From contig SXOB01000059.1 in assembly GCA_005776945.1 (NCBI GenBank), positions 61,575 through 125,574 on the forward strand: a stretch of DNA of 64,000 bases, in the 5' to 3' direction. The stretch comes from Pseudomonadota bacterium (GTDB lineage Bacteria > Myxococcota_A > UBA796 > GCA-2862545). The position numbers and the translations under genes are program-made. The notes under the pieces were generated by a model. The model made no database searches and had not been told where the DNA came from. It saw only the letters and a program-made list of their open reading frames with translations. This document shows positions 53,363 through 60,766 of this stretch, in pieces; within the stretch, counting starts at the first letter, position 1; every line of letters begins with the position of its first letter.

Positions 53363-54112
53363 CTACAGCGGCCCGATCCCGGTGAACCGGAGGATGTAGG
53401 CAGGGTCGGTCATGCTCCCCATCTCCGTCATGCTGGACTCCCGGAAGCCGTCGATGTCTTCCGCGGCGAGCTTTCCCGAGACGCGAAGCTTGGTGCCGGG
53501 GCTCAGCTCCGCGATGGCGTCGAAGAGCGGCGAGGACTGCGGGATCAGCGTGTTGTCCGAGATGTCCGAGAGGGCGTTGTTCCAGGTGCCGAGCGTCACG
53601 TCGCACGGCAACTCAACGACGAACACCGCCTTGCCTTCGCTGTTGGTCTGAAGGCTGTCGATCGTGGCGACCCAGTCTTTGACGGTCCCGCCCTTGACGG
53701 CGGCGAGCACGGCGGCCCTCCGGGTGCTTCGCAGTTTGGAGAGCTTCAGCTCGTTCGCCCCGCTTCTCTGCCCCACATTGTACTCCTCGCGGGCCGTTGT
53801 GATTGCGTCGCAGAACTTCTGTTGGCTCGCCGGCATCTCAGGCTCGGCCACCTTGACGGGCTCGGGCTCCGGGGCGGGCGTGGGGGCGGCGTCCTGGGCC
53901 GGAGCCGCCGTTGGCGCGGCAGCCGCGGCGGTCGTCGGTGCGGCAGGGGCGGGCGCGCTCGTCGCCGGGGGGGGCGGTTCGCTCAGCGCGCCGACCAGGA
54001 TCCCGACTACCGTCATCACAGAGCCCGCGCCGATGCCGATGTACGCCCGCGTCTTTCCGGCTGGGCTCGCGCTCGGCGAAGGTGACGGTCCTCGTGACCG
54101 GCTGACCTTCAC
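53363..54112 (-). CDS. membrane-anchored protein with Pro/Ala linker, hypothetical
   Basis: The product has 249 residues from a GTG at 54110-54112. Residues 24-42 form one helix (YIGIGAGSVMTVVGILVGA), followed by a 55-residue Ala/Pro/Thr linker and a folded C-terminal domain (FCDAITTAREEYNVGQRSGANELKLSKLRS, VELPCDVTLGTWNNALSDISDNTLI, LRVSGKLAAEDIDGFRESSM). The folded domain contains an OB-like or nucleic-acid-binding-like strand pattern, but no family is clear. It is divergent from the Fur gene 172 bp away. Confidence 0.65.
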   Translation of the reverse strand: MKVSRSRGPSPSPSASPAGKTRAYIGIGAGSVMTVVGILVGALSEPPPPATSAPAPAAPTTAAAAAPTAAPAQDAAPTPAPEPEPVKVAEPEMPASQQKFCDAITTAREEYNVGQRSGANELKLSKLRSTRRAAVLAAVKGGTVKDWVATIDSLQTNSEGKAVFVVELPCDVTLGTWNNALSDISDNTLIPQSSPLFDAIAELSPGTKLRVSGKLAAEDIDGFRESSMTEMGSMTDPAYILRFTGIGPL

Positions 54113-54284
54113 GGGGACGGGCTACTCGGTGCTCCGAACCTCGACCGCCCCGCCGCGCACCAGGCGCGCGAGGCCAAAGTTGGCGGCACGGATCAGCGCC
54201 CGTGCAAGCTCCACGTGCGCCGTCTCGTGAGGCAGGTCGGTGCGGTGATTGACGCCGAGGTCGTGCCACTCGCATGGAGAGCGG

Positions 54285-54734
54285 ATGAACGCCCGGCTCG
54301 AGCAGATCCACGGAGAGATGCGGCAGCGCATGCGCGAGGTCGGGCTGCGCTCGACCTCGGTGCGCCTGGCGATCCTCGTGGAGCTGCACGAGCACGCGGG
54401 GCCGCTCTCCCACGAGGCGCTCATGGACCGCGTCGGTGAGACCTCGTTCGACCGCGCGACGGTCTATCGGGTCCTCTCGGACCTCACGGACGCGGGGCTG
54501 CTACGACGGATGGACCTCGGAGACAAGATCTGGCGGTTCGAGCTCGATGATGGCTGCAGGCCCGTCGCCGACGATCACCCTCACTTCCTGTGCGAAGGGT
54601 GCGGGCTGGTCGCGTGCCTGCCCGAGCTGGAGCTCAGGCCGACTCGCGGAGGCTTGCCCGAAGCCTTGAAGGGTGCCGACCTCCGATTCAAGGTGACCGG
54701 CCGGTGCGGGCGGTGCGTCGGCGAGACGCCGTGA
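54285..54734 (+). CDS. Fur family metal-dependent regulator
   Basis: The product has 149 residues. A winged helix (residues 1-85; RSTSVRLAILVELHEHAGPLSHEALMDRV, SFDRATVYRVLSDLTDAGLLRRM) binds DNA, and the C-terminal half has the dimer and metal sites: HPHFLCEGCGLV (His and Cys pair) and a second CGRC pair near the end, so a structural zinc is likely. It may be Fur, Zur or PerR; the sequence does not decide. I chose the ATG at 54285 because GGAG precedes it by 5 bp. The adjacent divergent gene and nearby genes are possible targets. Confidence 0.85.
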   Translation: MNARLEQIHGEMRQRMREVGLRSTSVRLAILVELHEHAGPLSHEALMDRVGETSFDRATVYRVLSDLTDAGLLRRMDLGDKIWRFELDDGCRPVADDHPHFLCEGCGLVACLPELELRPTRGGLPEALKGADLRFKVTGRCGRCVGETP

Positions 54735-55111
54735 CGCGCGGGGGCGCTGGTGTTGCTCTTGGAGCGCATCGGGCCGTTCGTCGGGTTGCTCCTGTTGCTG
54801 TGATGAAGGGCGGGTCGTAATTGGGCCTGGGCGTTGGACAACGCGCCCACGATGTCGATCACAGCGGCATGTACGCCCCGGACGCGGTGCGGCGGGCGTG
54901 GGAACCCTTTCTGCTCGCCCAGCCGATCCGCAGCCGCCAAGGTGAACCGAGGAGGCACGCGCTCCTCGGAGCACGTGCATGCCCAGCGCCGAGGCCCTCG
55001 TCGACCACATCGCCACCATCGTTCGAACTCGTCCTGGGCCGGCGGAAAGCTCACCATCGAGTGGCGGAAACCGTACGTCTTTCTTGCCGAATTCCAGAAC
55101 CCCGAAAGCGA
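54735..55111. other. 377-bp stretch without an intact gene
   Basis: No gene can be supported. A plus-strand trace (GGKLTIEWRKPYVFLAEFQNPES) ends just before the tRNA and resembles the C-terminal end of a recombinase-like protein, but it is too short to name. It could be what remains of an integrated element beside the tRNA. Confidence 0.4.
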
Positions 55112-55152
55112 CGGACCCCCCTCCGAGGGTGACCTCGAAGGGGGGCCGTCCG
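55112..55152 (-). terminator. long hairpin after tRNA-Pro, probable terminator
   Basis: CGGACCCCCCTCCGAG and CTCGAAGGGGGGCCGTCCG form a near-perfect inverted repeat with a short loop, directly after the CCA end of tRNA-Pro on the minus strand. The following run is T-poor (CGCTTTCGGG), so it may work with Rho or as a processing signal. Confidence 0.55.
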
Positions 55153-55155
55153 AAA

Positions 55156-55232
55156 TGGTCGGGGTGGTCCGATTCGAACGGACGACCACCTGCTCCCAAA
55201 GCAGGTGCGCTACCAGGCTGCGCCACACCCCG
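55156..55232 (-). tRNA. tRNA-Pro, anticodon TGG
   Basis: A full cloverleaf is readable on the minus strand: acceptor CGGGGTG/CACCCCG, D-arm GCGCAGCCTGGTAGCGC, anticodon stem CCTGC/GCAGG with loop TTTGGGA (TGG), T-arm GTCCG-TTCGAAT-CGGAC, discriminator A and an encoded CCA. Length 77 nt. The 3' end lies beside a strong hairpin. tRNA-Pro genes are frequent integration sites. Confidence 0.97.
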
Positions 55233-55238
55233 GTGGTG

Positions 55239-55305
55239 GGCCGCTAACGCGACGACCCGCCGCCGCGGAGTTGTGGGTCATCGCACCCCGGTGCAGTTAG
55301 CGGCC
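55239..55305. promoter_or_regulatory. 67-bp divergent promoter region bounded by a 10-bp inverted repeat
   Basis: GGCCGCTAAC (55239-55248) and GTTAGCGGCC (55296-55305) are exact inverted copies. Read outward, each gives GTTAGCGG, which lies just before tRNA-Pro on the minus strand and 15 bp before the lipoprotein start at 55320 on the plus strand. The symmetry suggests two back-to-back -10 elements. Confidence 0.4.
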
Positions 55306-55319
55306 GTGGGGAGGGCGCG

Positions 55320-55760
55320 ATGGGTCGAATCGGCTGGTTGCTCGCACTTAGCGTCGGCTGTGGCGACGCGACGGACACGGGGACCGACACGACGGACCCG
55401 ACGGACCCGACGGACCCGAGCGATACGCCGCCCACCAGCGACACGCCGCCGACCTCGACGGACATCACGGATTGCACGCCGGTGTACAGTGGCGATTGGG
55501 CGGGCGTGGAGCAACTGTTCGTCGACCACTGCGACTCCTGTCACCCCAGTGTCGGCGGTTTCGATCTCCACGTGGACGTTGCGGCCGACGTCGCGAATGG
55601 GACAGGGTACTTTGTCGTCCCCGGCGACGCCGCAAGTAGCCTGCTTTGGAAGGCCCTTGCGGGGCTGTCGCTCACGCCCATGCCGCTCGCGGGCCCGCTG
55701 GCCTGCGACCAAGTTGCGCACGTGGAAGCGTGGATCAACTCCGGCGCAGGGGTCTACTGA
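55320..55760 (+). CDS. lipoprotein with a single c-type haem-binding motif
   Basis: The product has 146 residues. A lipobox signal (MGRIGWLLALSVGC) and a Thr/Pro/Asp linker precede a small cytochrome c-like domain. The haem motif CDSCH follows FVDH; the rest (YFVVPGDAASSLLWKAL, TPMPLAGPL, VEAWINSGA) fits the short cytochromes with a Met axial ligand in a MP segment. It is anchored outside the cytoplasm. Its stop shares TGATG with the next, similar gene. Confidence 0.75.
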   Translation: MGRIGWLLALSVGCGDATDTGTDTTDPTDPTDPSDTPPTSDTPPTSTDITDCTPVYSGDWAGVEQLFVDHCDSCHPSVGGFDLHVDVAADVANGTGYFVVPGDAASSLLWKALAGLSLTPMPLAGPLACDQVAHVEAWINSGAGVY

Positions 55761-56122
55761 TGGTTCGCCTCGCCGTCGCGATCGTCTTCGCCGCCGGCTG
55801 TGACGACCACCTCTTCAACTCTCCCGAGGTCGAGGTGACCGGCACGATCGACGCTTCTTGGGCCGGCATGGAAGTGTTCTTCGAAGCCCACTGCGACACG
55901 TGCCACGTGTCGATTGCGCCCGACCTCCACGTCGACATCCCCGCCGACATCGACGCGGGTACCGGAACCTACGTCGTGCCGGGCGACCCCGATGCCAGCA
56001 AACTGTGGCAGGTCCTCCTCTTCGCGCCTGGGGTACCCGGAATGCCGGCGACGGGGCAGTTGGACGAGGCGTCGATTGCACCTGTCGAGGCGTGGATTTT
56101 GGCCGGCGCGCCGGTCGAGTAG
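55760..56122 (+). CDS. second lipoprotein with a single c-type haem-binding motif
   Basis: The product has 120 residues with the signal MVRLAVAIVFAAGC and a CDTCH haem motif. The downstream pattern (YVVPGDPDASKLWQVLL, GMPATGQL, VEAWILAGA) parallels that of the preceding gene, so the two are paralogs. The start lies on the stop of the first (TGATG). It is followed 12 bp later by a beta-barrel gene, so all three should be one operon. Confidence 0.75.
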   Translation: MVRLAVAIVFAAGCDDHLFNSPEVEVTGTIDASWAGMEVFFEAHCDTCHVSIAPDLHVDIPADIDAGTGTYVVPGDPDASKLWQVLLFAPGVPGMPATGQLDEASIAPVEAWILAGAPVE

Positions 56123-56134
56123 GAGGTTGGGTCG

Positions 56135-56989
56135 ATGTGGATGATCCTCGGTGCCGTCGCCCGCGCGCAAGTTGCGCCCGAATGCGCGGACCTCGAAATG
56201 CCCGACGACTACAACGAGCAGGTCCAGGCCGACTTCCTCGCCAACTACGTCGCGCTCGCGACCACCTATTCGGCGGTTCACGGCCCCATTCCCCATGAGC
56301 CAGGGCATGCCGGCGTGGGGCTCGACGTCGGCATCATCCCGCCGCTTGGCTGCGAGAAGCGCTTTGTCCTCAACTACACGAAGACCGAGGACACGAACAA
56401 ATCCCCGATCGTTCCGCGCCCGCGCATCATCGTGGCACTGCCCGCGCTCGGCAAGGTCGTTCCCTACATCGGTGGCGCCTACGTCCCCCCCGTGCCTTTG
56501 CTTGGCACGGTCAACGTCATCGCGTCGCTGGAAGTGGGAGCCGGAGCGCCGATCGGCGAGCACTTCCAACTTGGCGGCCGCTTCCACGCGACCACCCAGA
56601 AAACCGTGGGCGACATCGCCGGCGCGTTTGACCCCGAGGACCCTCCCGTCGACGACATCTTCGTCGCGAGTACGATGGGCCTCGACGTGCTCGCGGGTTG
56701 GGAGACGGAGCACATCACGCCGTTTCTTGCCGCTGGCGTGACGGACGTGTCGACGTTCTTCCTCATCGGCGACGACGGCTACGTGGCGAACAACCTGCAT
56801 CCGTACTTTGGGCCGACCTTTTCGGTGGGCGCAGACGGCAAGCTGTTCGAGCACCTCCACATCGCCGGCGAGCTCTACGGCGCCCCGGGCGGCTACTCGA
56901 TGCCGGATCGGCAGGCCGAGAACGTCACCCCCGCGTCCCGGTACGGAAACATCGTCACCGGGCGTTTCCGCTTCGCCTGGGAGTTTTAG
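56135..56989 (+). CDS. outer membrane beta-barrel protein of the haem-lipoprotein operon
   Basis: The product has 284 residues. A short signal (MWMILGAVARAQVA) is followed by alternating amphipathic strands (AGVGLDVGIIPPLG, RFVLNYTKTE, RIIVALPALGKVVPYIGGAYVP, NVIASLEVGAGAPIG, FQLGGRFHATTQK) and ends in GRFRFAWEF, with the C-terminal Phe used by the Bam machinery. It could be a porin-like partner of the two mono-haem lipoproteins. The TAG stop lies partly inside a repeat end (16-bp inverted repeat, 56988-57003). Confidence 0.7.
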   Translation: MWMILGAVARAQVAPECADLEMPDDYNEQVQADFLANYVALATTYSAVHGPIPHEPGHAGVGLDVGIIPPLGCEKRFVLNYTKTEDTNKSPIVPRPRIIVALPALGKVVPYIGGAYVPPVPLLGTVNVIASLEVGAGAPIGEHFQLGGRFHATTQKTVGDIAGAFDPEDPPVDDIFVASTMGLDVLAGWETEHITPFLAAGVTDVSTFFLIGDDGYVANNLHPYFGPTFSVGADGKLFEHLHIAGELYGAPGGYSMPDRQAENVTPASRYGNIVTGRFRFAWEF

Positions 56990-57213
56990 CAGGCTGCTGC
57001 AAAGCGCCGTCCTGCTGCGCCCGCGGGGGCATCCCGCCCCGCGGCGTCACGGGGACCCCAGGCTCGGTCGCCGTACGCTCGGTACGGCTTTCCTCGCCTT
57101 GCACCCCGTTCCTTGCGGGATCGGGCGCCCTCGCGGGCTCGCTTTCGGACGGCGCCGGTCATCACGCACGCCGGCACGCCGGCGAGCGTTTCGCCCTTTT
57201 GCAGCAGCCTGCT
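56988..57213. repeat. 226-bp element with perfect 16-bp terminal inverted repeats (MITE/REP-like)
   Basis: AGCAGGCTGCTGCAAA (56988-57003) is the exact reverse complement of TTTGCAGCAGCCTGCT (57198-57213). The interior is GC-rich, contains short palindromes (GCCGTACGCTCGGTACGGC) and encodes nothing. It abuts the barrel gene so closely that its end supplies part of the stop codon. A target-site duplication is not obvious. Confidence 0.65.
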
Positions 57214-57326
57214 GGCAGGCCGCACCCCGTTCCTTGCGGGATCGGGCACCCTCGTTGGCTCGCTTCGGACGGCGCCGGGCGTCACGGGCCCCGGCACCCC
57301 GGCGAGCATTTCGCCCTTTGTAGCAG
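57101..57326. repeat. imperfect direct repeat of the element's right half
   Basis: The stretch starting GCACCCCGTTCCTTGCGGGA at 57101 recurs at 57222 (offset 121 bp) with about 85-90% identity through TCGCCCTTTT/TCGCCCTTTG, including the degraded right end (GTAGCAGCTCG). The element's right half is therefore present twice, as after a partial duplication or a nested insertion. The 403 bp between the barrel gene and 57393 hold only this repeat. Confidence 0.6.
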
Positions 57327-57392
57327 CTCGCCTAGGGGGAAGAACAGTCGTTCCAGTGACTTGTCGGCGCGTCCGGCAGCCTAGTCGCTGGC

Positions 57393-57590
57393 ATGGCTCA
57401 GGACCTCCGTGCAACTGCCGTCTTGTTCGCTGTCGCCAGCGCGCTGGCAGGGGCCTGGCCGGTGTGGAGCCCCGATGTGTGGGTCCTCACGCCGCTCGAA
57501 ACGGTGTTGGGCTCGCATCCCGCGGTGTTGGGACCGGTCACGCTCGTTCTGTTGACGAGCACGTCGTTGGCTTGTTTAGCTTGTGCGAAG
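57393..57590 (+). pseudogene. possible small membrane protein, 3' end lost
   Basis: An ATG at 57393 starts MAQDLRATAVLFAVASALAG, with a second hydrophobic run (HPAVLGPVTLVLLTSTSLACLAC), so two helices are likely. The frame has no stop before it runs deep into rdgB on the opposite strand (next stop at 58172). The coding character ends near 57590, so a frameshift or truncation is probable. Confidence 0.3.
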
Positions 57591-58160
57591 GTCTTGATGC
57601 GCGCGCAAGCGTTCGATGGCGCGACCGCGGTGGCTGAGCGCAGCCTTCTCGGCGAGGCTCATCTCGGCCATGGAGCGGCCGTGCCCGCCCACGGGCAGGA
57701 ACAGGGGGTCGTAGCCGAAGCCGTCCTTCCCTCGGGCCGTCGTCCCGATCTGGCCGTCCACGCGGCCCTCGACCTCGATGATTCGCCCGTTGGGCAGCGC
57801 CAAACACAGGGCACAGACGAAGGCGGCCTGCCGATCCTCGATGCCCTGGAGTCGACGGAGGAGCAGCGCGTTGTTGGCTGTGTCGGTCGCTTCGGGGGCG
57901 AACCGGCGGCTGCGCACGCCAGGGGCCCCCCCGAGCGCCCCCACCTCGAGGCCGGAATCGTCGGCCAGGACAGCGACACCCGGCGCACGCGCGGCCGTCC
58001 AAAGGGCCTTGCTGCGGGCGTTTCCGGCGAAGGTGGGCTCCTCCTCGGGGGCGTCCCCCTCGATGCCGACGACATCAAGACCGACGAAATCCGCCTCGGG
58101 CCACGACGCGCGGAACTCACGGGGTTTGTTCGGATTGCGCGTGGCCAGGACGATGCGCAC
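57576..58160 (-). CDS. rdgB: non-canonical purine NTP pyrophosphatase (XTP/dITP)
   Basis: The product has 194 residues and removes XTP/ITP/dITP from the nucleotide pool. Family motifs: LATRNPNKPREF at the start, FAGNARSKALWTA, VLADDSGLEVGALGGAPGVRSRRFA, GKDGFGYDPLFLPVG, and MAEMSLAEKAALSHRGRA. The GTG at 58158-58160 begins MRIVLATRN and is preceded by a GTTAGCCG element. The last residues overlap a doubtful small ORF on the other strand. Confidence 0.93.
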   Translation of the reverse strand: MRIVLATRNPNKPREFRASWPEADFVGLDVVGIEGDAPEEEPTFAGNARSKALWTAARAPGVAVLADDSGLEVGALGGAPGVRSRRFAPEATDTANNALLLRRLQGIEDRQAAFVCALCLALPNGRIIEVEGRVDGQIGTTARGKDGFGYDPLFLPVGGHGRSMAEMSLAEKAALSHRGRAIERLRAHQDLRTS

Positions 58161-58191
58161 GGACCCGGCTAACCGCGGCCCCGGAGGGCAC

Positions 58192-58692
58192 GTGTCCGAG
58201 CTGGACGTCTTGATCGATCAGATGGACGAGCTTCTTGGCGAGGGCATCATCGACGGCAGTGATGCGCTCGAATTCGCCATGGTGGCCGGATTGGCCGCCC
58301 GCCTCGGCGCGAGCCCCGGCGCGATGGAGGCGGCCAATGCCTGGCGGACGGGGCCGGGGGCGCCGCTGCTCGACGAGATCTGGGCGGAGGTGGACCCGTC
58401 GGAATTCGTCGAGTCGCTCACGGCATGTCTGGAAGGCGATTTCGACGAAGCCAAGATCGAAGAAGCGCTTCTGGATTTCGACGAGCTCGTCGCGGCGGCG
58501 ATCTGGTGCCGGCAGATTCCCCGGGTCCGCGCCGCCGCCGCCGAGGTGAGCGACGTCGTGCGGGACGTCCCAGAGGCCTTCGCTGCCCTGGCCGAAATGG
58601 GCGTTGGGATGGCTCGGTCGCGTGAAGTGGCGGAGTGGGCCGAGGTTTACGCGTTTTGGTTCGCCGTCGCCGATGCTGGCCGCGCGGGCTGA
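58192..58692 (+). CDS. hypothetical acidic helical protein, 166 residues
   Basis: A GTG at 58192, 5 bp after GGAGG, starts VSELDVLIDQMDELLGEGI. The protein is acidic and helical, with a repeated AA-rich core (FAMVAGLAARLGASPGAMEAANAW, LLDFDELVAAAIWCRQIP, AFAALAEMGVGMARSR). No family is recognised. It is divergent from rdgB and convergent with the MBL hydrolase. Confidence 0.65.
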   Translation: MSELDVLIDQMDELLGEGIIDGSDALEFAMVAGLAARLGASPGAMEAANAWRTGPGAPLLDEIWAEVDPSEFVESLTACLEGDFDEAKIEEALLDFDELVAAAIWCRQIPRVRAAAAEVSDVVRDVPEAFAALAEMGVGMARSREVAEWAEVYAFWFAVADAGRAG

Positions 58693-58728
58693 GGAGAATC
58701 GCAGCGGGGAGGCGCGCGAAGCGGCTGA

Positions 58729-59559
58729 CTAGGCGTCCGCCCAGACCCCGTCGCGTTCGATGGCTTCGCCCCGATTGCATAGGGCCGCGAGGTGCGTGCG
58801 AAGTTGGATCGCTCCGAGCATGCGGACGGGCTCCGGCAAACTGGCGTAGATCGTGTCCGCCAGGGCCTCCGGCGTGGACGGCCCAAGCGCCAACAGCGCG
58901 CGAACCTGCTGCGTCCGCGCCTCACGATGGGCGATTTGGGCTCGAAGGAAGGCGGGGGCATCGTCGAGGACCGGGCCATGGGACGGCAACAGGCGCATGG
59001 CGCCCCGTGTGCGAAGCCTGTCGAGGGACGCCAGGTAGGCGTCGAGGTCGGCTTCGTCGGGGTGCAAGAGAATGGTCCCCACGCCGGCGACGAGGTCGGC
59101 CGCGAAGGCGAAACCGTCGGAGGCATCGAGCAAAGCGACGTGGCCTGGGGCGTGGCCCGGAGTCACCAGAACCTCCCAGTTGCGGTGTCCAATGTGGAGA
59201 ACCTCGCCGTCGGACAGGAAGCGGTCGACCGGCATGGACACGCGTTCGGCCGTCTCGCGGGTCGCCCAGATGGGCGCTGCCTGCCCCCGCGCGCGCAGGG
59301 TCGAGGCGAGTGCCGCCGCGCCGGAGACATGGTCGATGTGATGATGGGAAAGGAGGATGGCGGCGACGTCCCTTCCGTCAAGCGCGCGGCTCAGGGCAGC
59401 CTGTTCCTCCTCGTAGGGACTTGCAGGGTCGACGACAACGATGGCGTCGTCGTCACCGAGCCAGACGCAGTTCGTATGTGTCGCGGGCGGTAGGGTCGGC
59501 GTCCGGACCTCGACGCGTCGGACGCCCGGGACGATCAGGTCCAACGCGCGAACGTCCAT
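58729..59559 (-). CDS. metallo-beta-lactamase fold hydrolase
   Basis: The product has 276 residues with the MBL metal set: SHHHIDHVSGAAAL (HxHxDH), a later PGHAPGHVALL His, AADLVAG Asp and LLPSHGPVL His. It looks like the LACTB2/glyoxalase II-like group, which cleaves RNA or thioesters; the substrate is not known. The ATG at 59557-59559 lies 25 bp inside the end of the pseudokinase gene, so it is translated from the same mRNA. Confidence 0.83.
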   Translation of the reverse strand: MDVRALDLIVPGVRRVEVRTPTLPPATHTNCVWLGDDDAIVVVDPASPYEEEQAALSRALDGRDVAAILLSHHHIDHVSGAAALASTLRARGQAAPIWATRETAERVSMPVDRFLSDGEVLHIGHRNWEVLVTPGHAPGHVALLDASDGFAFAADLVAGVGTILLHPDEADLDAYLASLDRLRTRGAMRLLPSHGPVLDDAPAFLRAQIAHREARTQQVRALLALGPSTPEALADTIYASLPEPVRMLGAIQLRTHLAALCNRGEAIERDGVWADA

Positions 59560-60746
59560 GCGATCATTCCGACCACCAAACTGGCGATGGCGATGGAGGC
59601 CACGATGCGTGCCTGCCGCGCACCGGGGATTGGCGGCAAAGGTGGAATGGGCTCGTCATCGTCGACCTGAGGTGCCGGCGGAGGCGTGTTGGCATGGTCG
59701 ATCGCGTCCAACCCCGATCGCTCGAGGCTGCCCCACGACAAGGTCGGTCCTGAGGGCAGGGGGACCGGAAGAGGCCCTGTGCTCAGCGCCGGTCCCGCCT
59801 CGGGGTCGGTGATCTCGATCTGCACTTCGGCGGGAAGAACAGGTCCGTCCTGGTGGGGCACGGGCGTTCGCGGTTGGCTGGTCGGGAGATCCGCGTCGTC
59901 CTCTTCGGGGCAGGGCATTGCGAGCCATTGGGCGATGGCGCGGCGGTCGCTTGCGCCGCCCGCGCGCCTTGCAAGCGCGAGCAACTCCTGGCGGAGCGCG
60001 AGCACGCTCGGGAACCGCTCATGGGTCGCAGGACTCATCGCCCGGGCCAACAAGCGCGCGAGTGCGGGCCACTGACGGGTGACAGGGGCGATCGCTTCGT
60101 CGACGGACCCTTTGCGCGCGGCCGCAGCGGTCTGGCTCGACGGCCAAGGGGGGTGACCTGTGACCAGGGCCAACCCGACGGCGCCGACGCCCCAGACATC
60201 CGTCAGCGCCGACGGCGACTCGCTGCGCGCTCGTTCGGGCGGGATGTAGCGCGCTGGCGGTTCCGTCCGTTCGCCGAAGCCGTGCACCCAGACGCCGCCG
60301 GTCGCGTCGAGGGCCACGTTGCCAGGGTGCAGGTGGCCGTGGACGACGCCTTGCCCGTGCGCCTGCGCCATCGTCTCCGTGAGTTCGAGGAGCACGTCGA
60401 GGAGAGTGGCCGGCGAGAGCGGCAGCAAGTTGGCACGTCGCCCGTGGAGCGCCCCGGACAACGGGGTCGTCGCAGGCGCTGCGAATGCGATGGCGCCGGT
60501 CTGCTCGTACAATCCGATCGTGGATGGAACCCGCGGGTCGGTGAGCGTGCGGCGCACCTCGTAGCGTCGCGTGAGGTCGGCCCGCTGGTCCGCGGTGGCA
60601 TCGGGAGGCAACACCAACAGGTGGACCTGCATGGGCTCTCGGCTCGCCCCAGCCACGCGGCGCGCCAGCCACCAAGAGCCCGTTTCGGGGACGCGCACCG
60701 GGCTGACGACCTCGAAGGGTCCGACGCGCAGCCCGGTCCGGTCCAT
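59535..60746 (-). CDS. membrane-anchored pseudokinase (degenerate Ser/Thr kinase fold)
   Basis: The product has 403 residues from an ATG preceded by GGAGG. Residues 1-270 align with a bacterial Ser/Thr kinase in layout, but the catalytic residues are replaced. The catalytic loop reads HGHLHPGNV where HRDLKPxNV is expected, and the magnesium motif reads VHGFGE instead of DFG. No VAIK-type Lys is found near QVHLLVLPP. Activation-like phrases remain (RYIPPERARS, LTDVWGVGAVGLALVTG). A Pro-rich linker leads to a C-terminal helix (IVASIAIASLVVGMIAWTF). It could bind nucleotide or protein without phosphorylating. Confidence 0.75.
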   Translation of the reverse strand: MDRTGLRVGPFEVVSPVRVPETGSWWLARRVAGASREPMQVHLLVLPPDATADQRADLTRRYEVRRTLTDPRVPSTIGLYEQTGAIAFAAPATTPLSGALHGRRANLLPLSPATLLDVLLELTETMAQAHGQGVVHGHLHPGNVALDATGGVWVHGFGERTEPPARYIPPERARSESPSALTDVWGVGAVGLALVTGHPPWPSSQTAAAARKGSVDEAIAPVTRQWPALARLLARAMSPATHERFPSVLALRQELLALARRAGGASDRRAIAQWLAMPCPEEDDADLPTSQPRTPVPHQDGPVLPAEVQIEITDPEAGPALSTGPLPVPLPSGPTLSWGSLERSGLDAIDHANTPPPAPQVDDDEPIPPLPPIPGARQARIVASIAIASLVVGMIAWTFARWT

Positions 60747-60766
60747 CCCGCCTCCGACAGGGCGGC

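Noticed and set aside
54122..54260. A minus-strand C-terminal-looking segment (LPHETAHVELARALIRAANFGLARLVRGG) ending at 54122
   Set aside because: It looks protein-like, but no start codon or signal is found and it overlaps the Fur gene promoter region; support is too weak for a gene.
57576..58172. A plus-strand 259-codon protein starting at 57393
   Set aside because: From about 57590 on it is the antisense of rdgB; only the first 65 codons could be coding.
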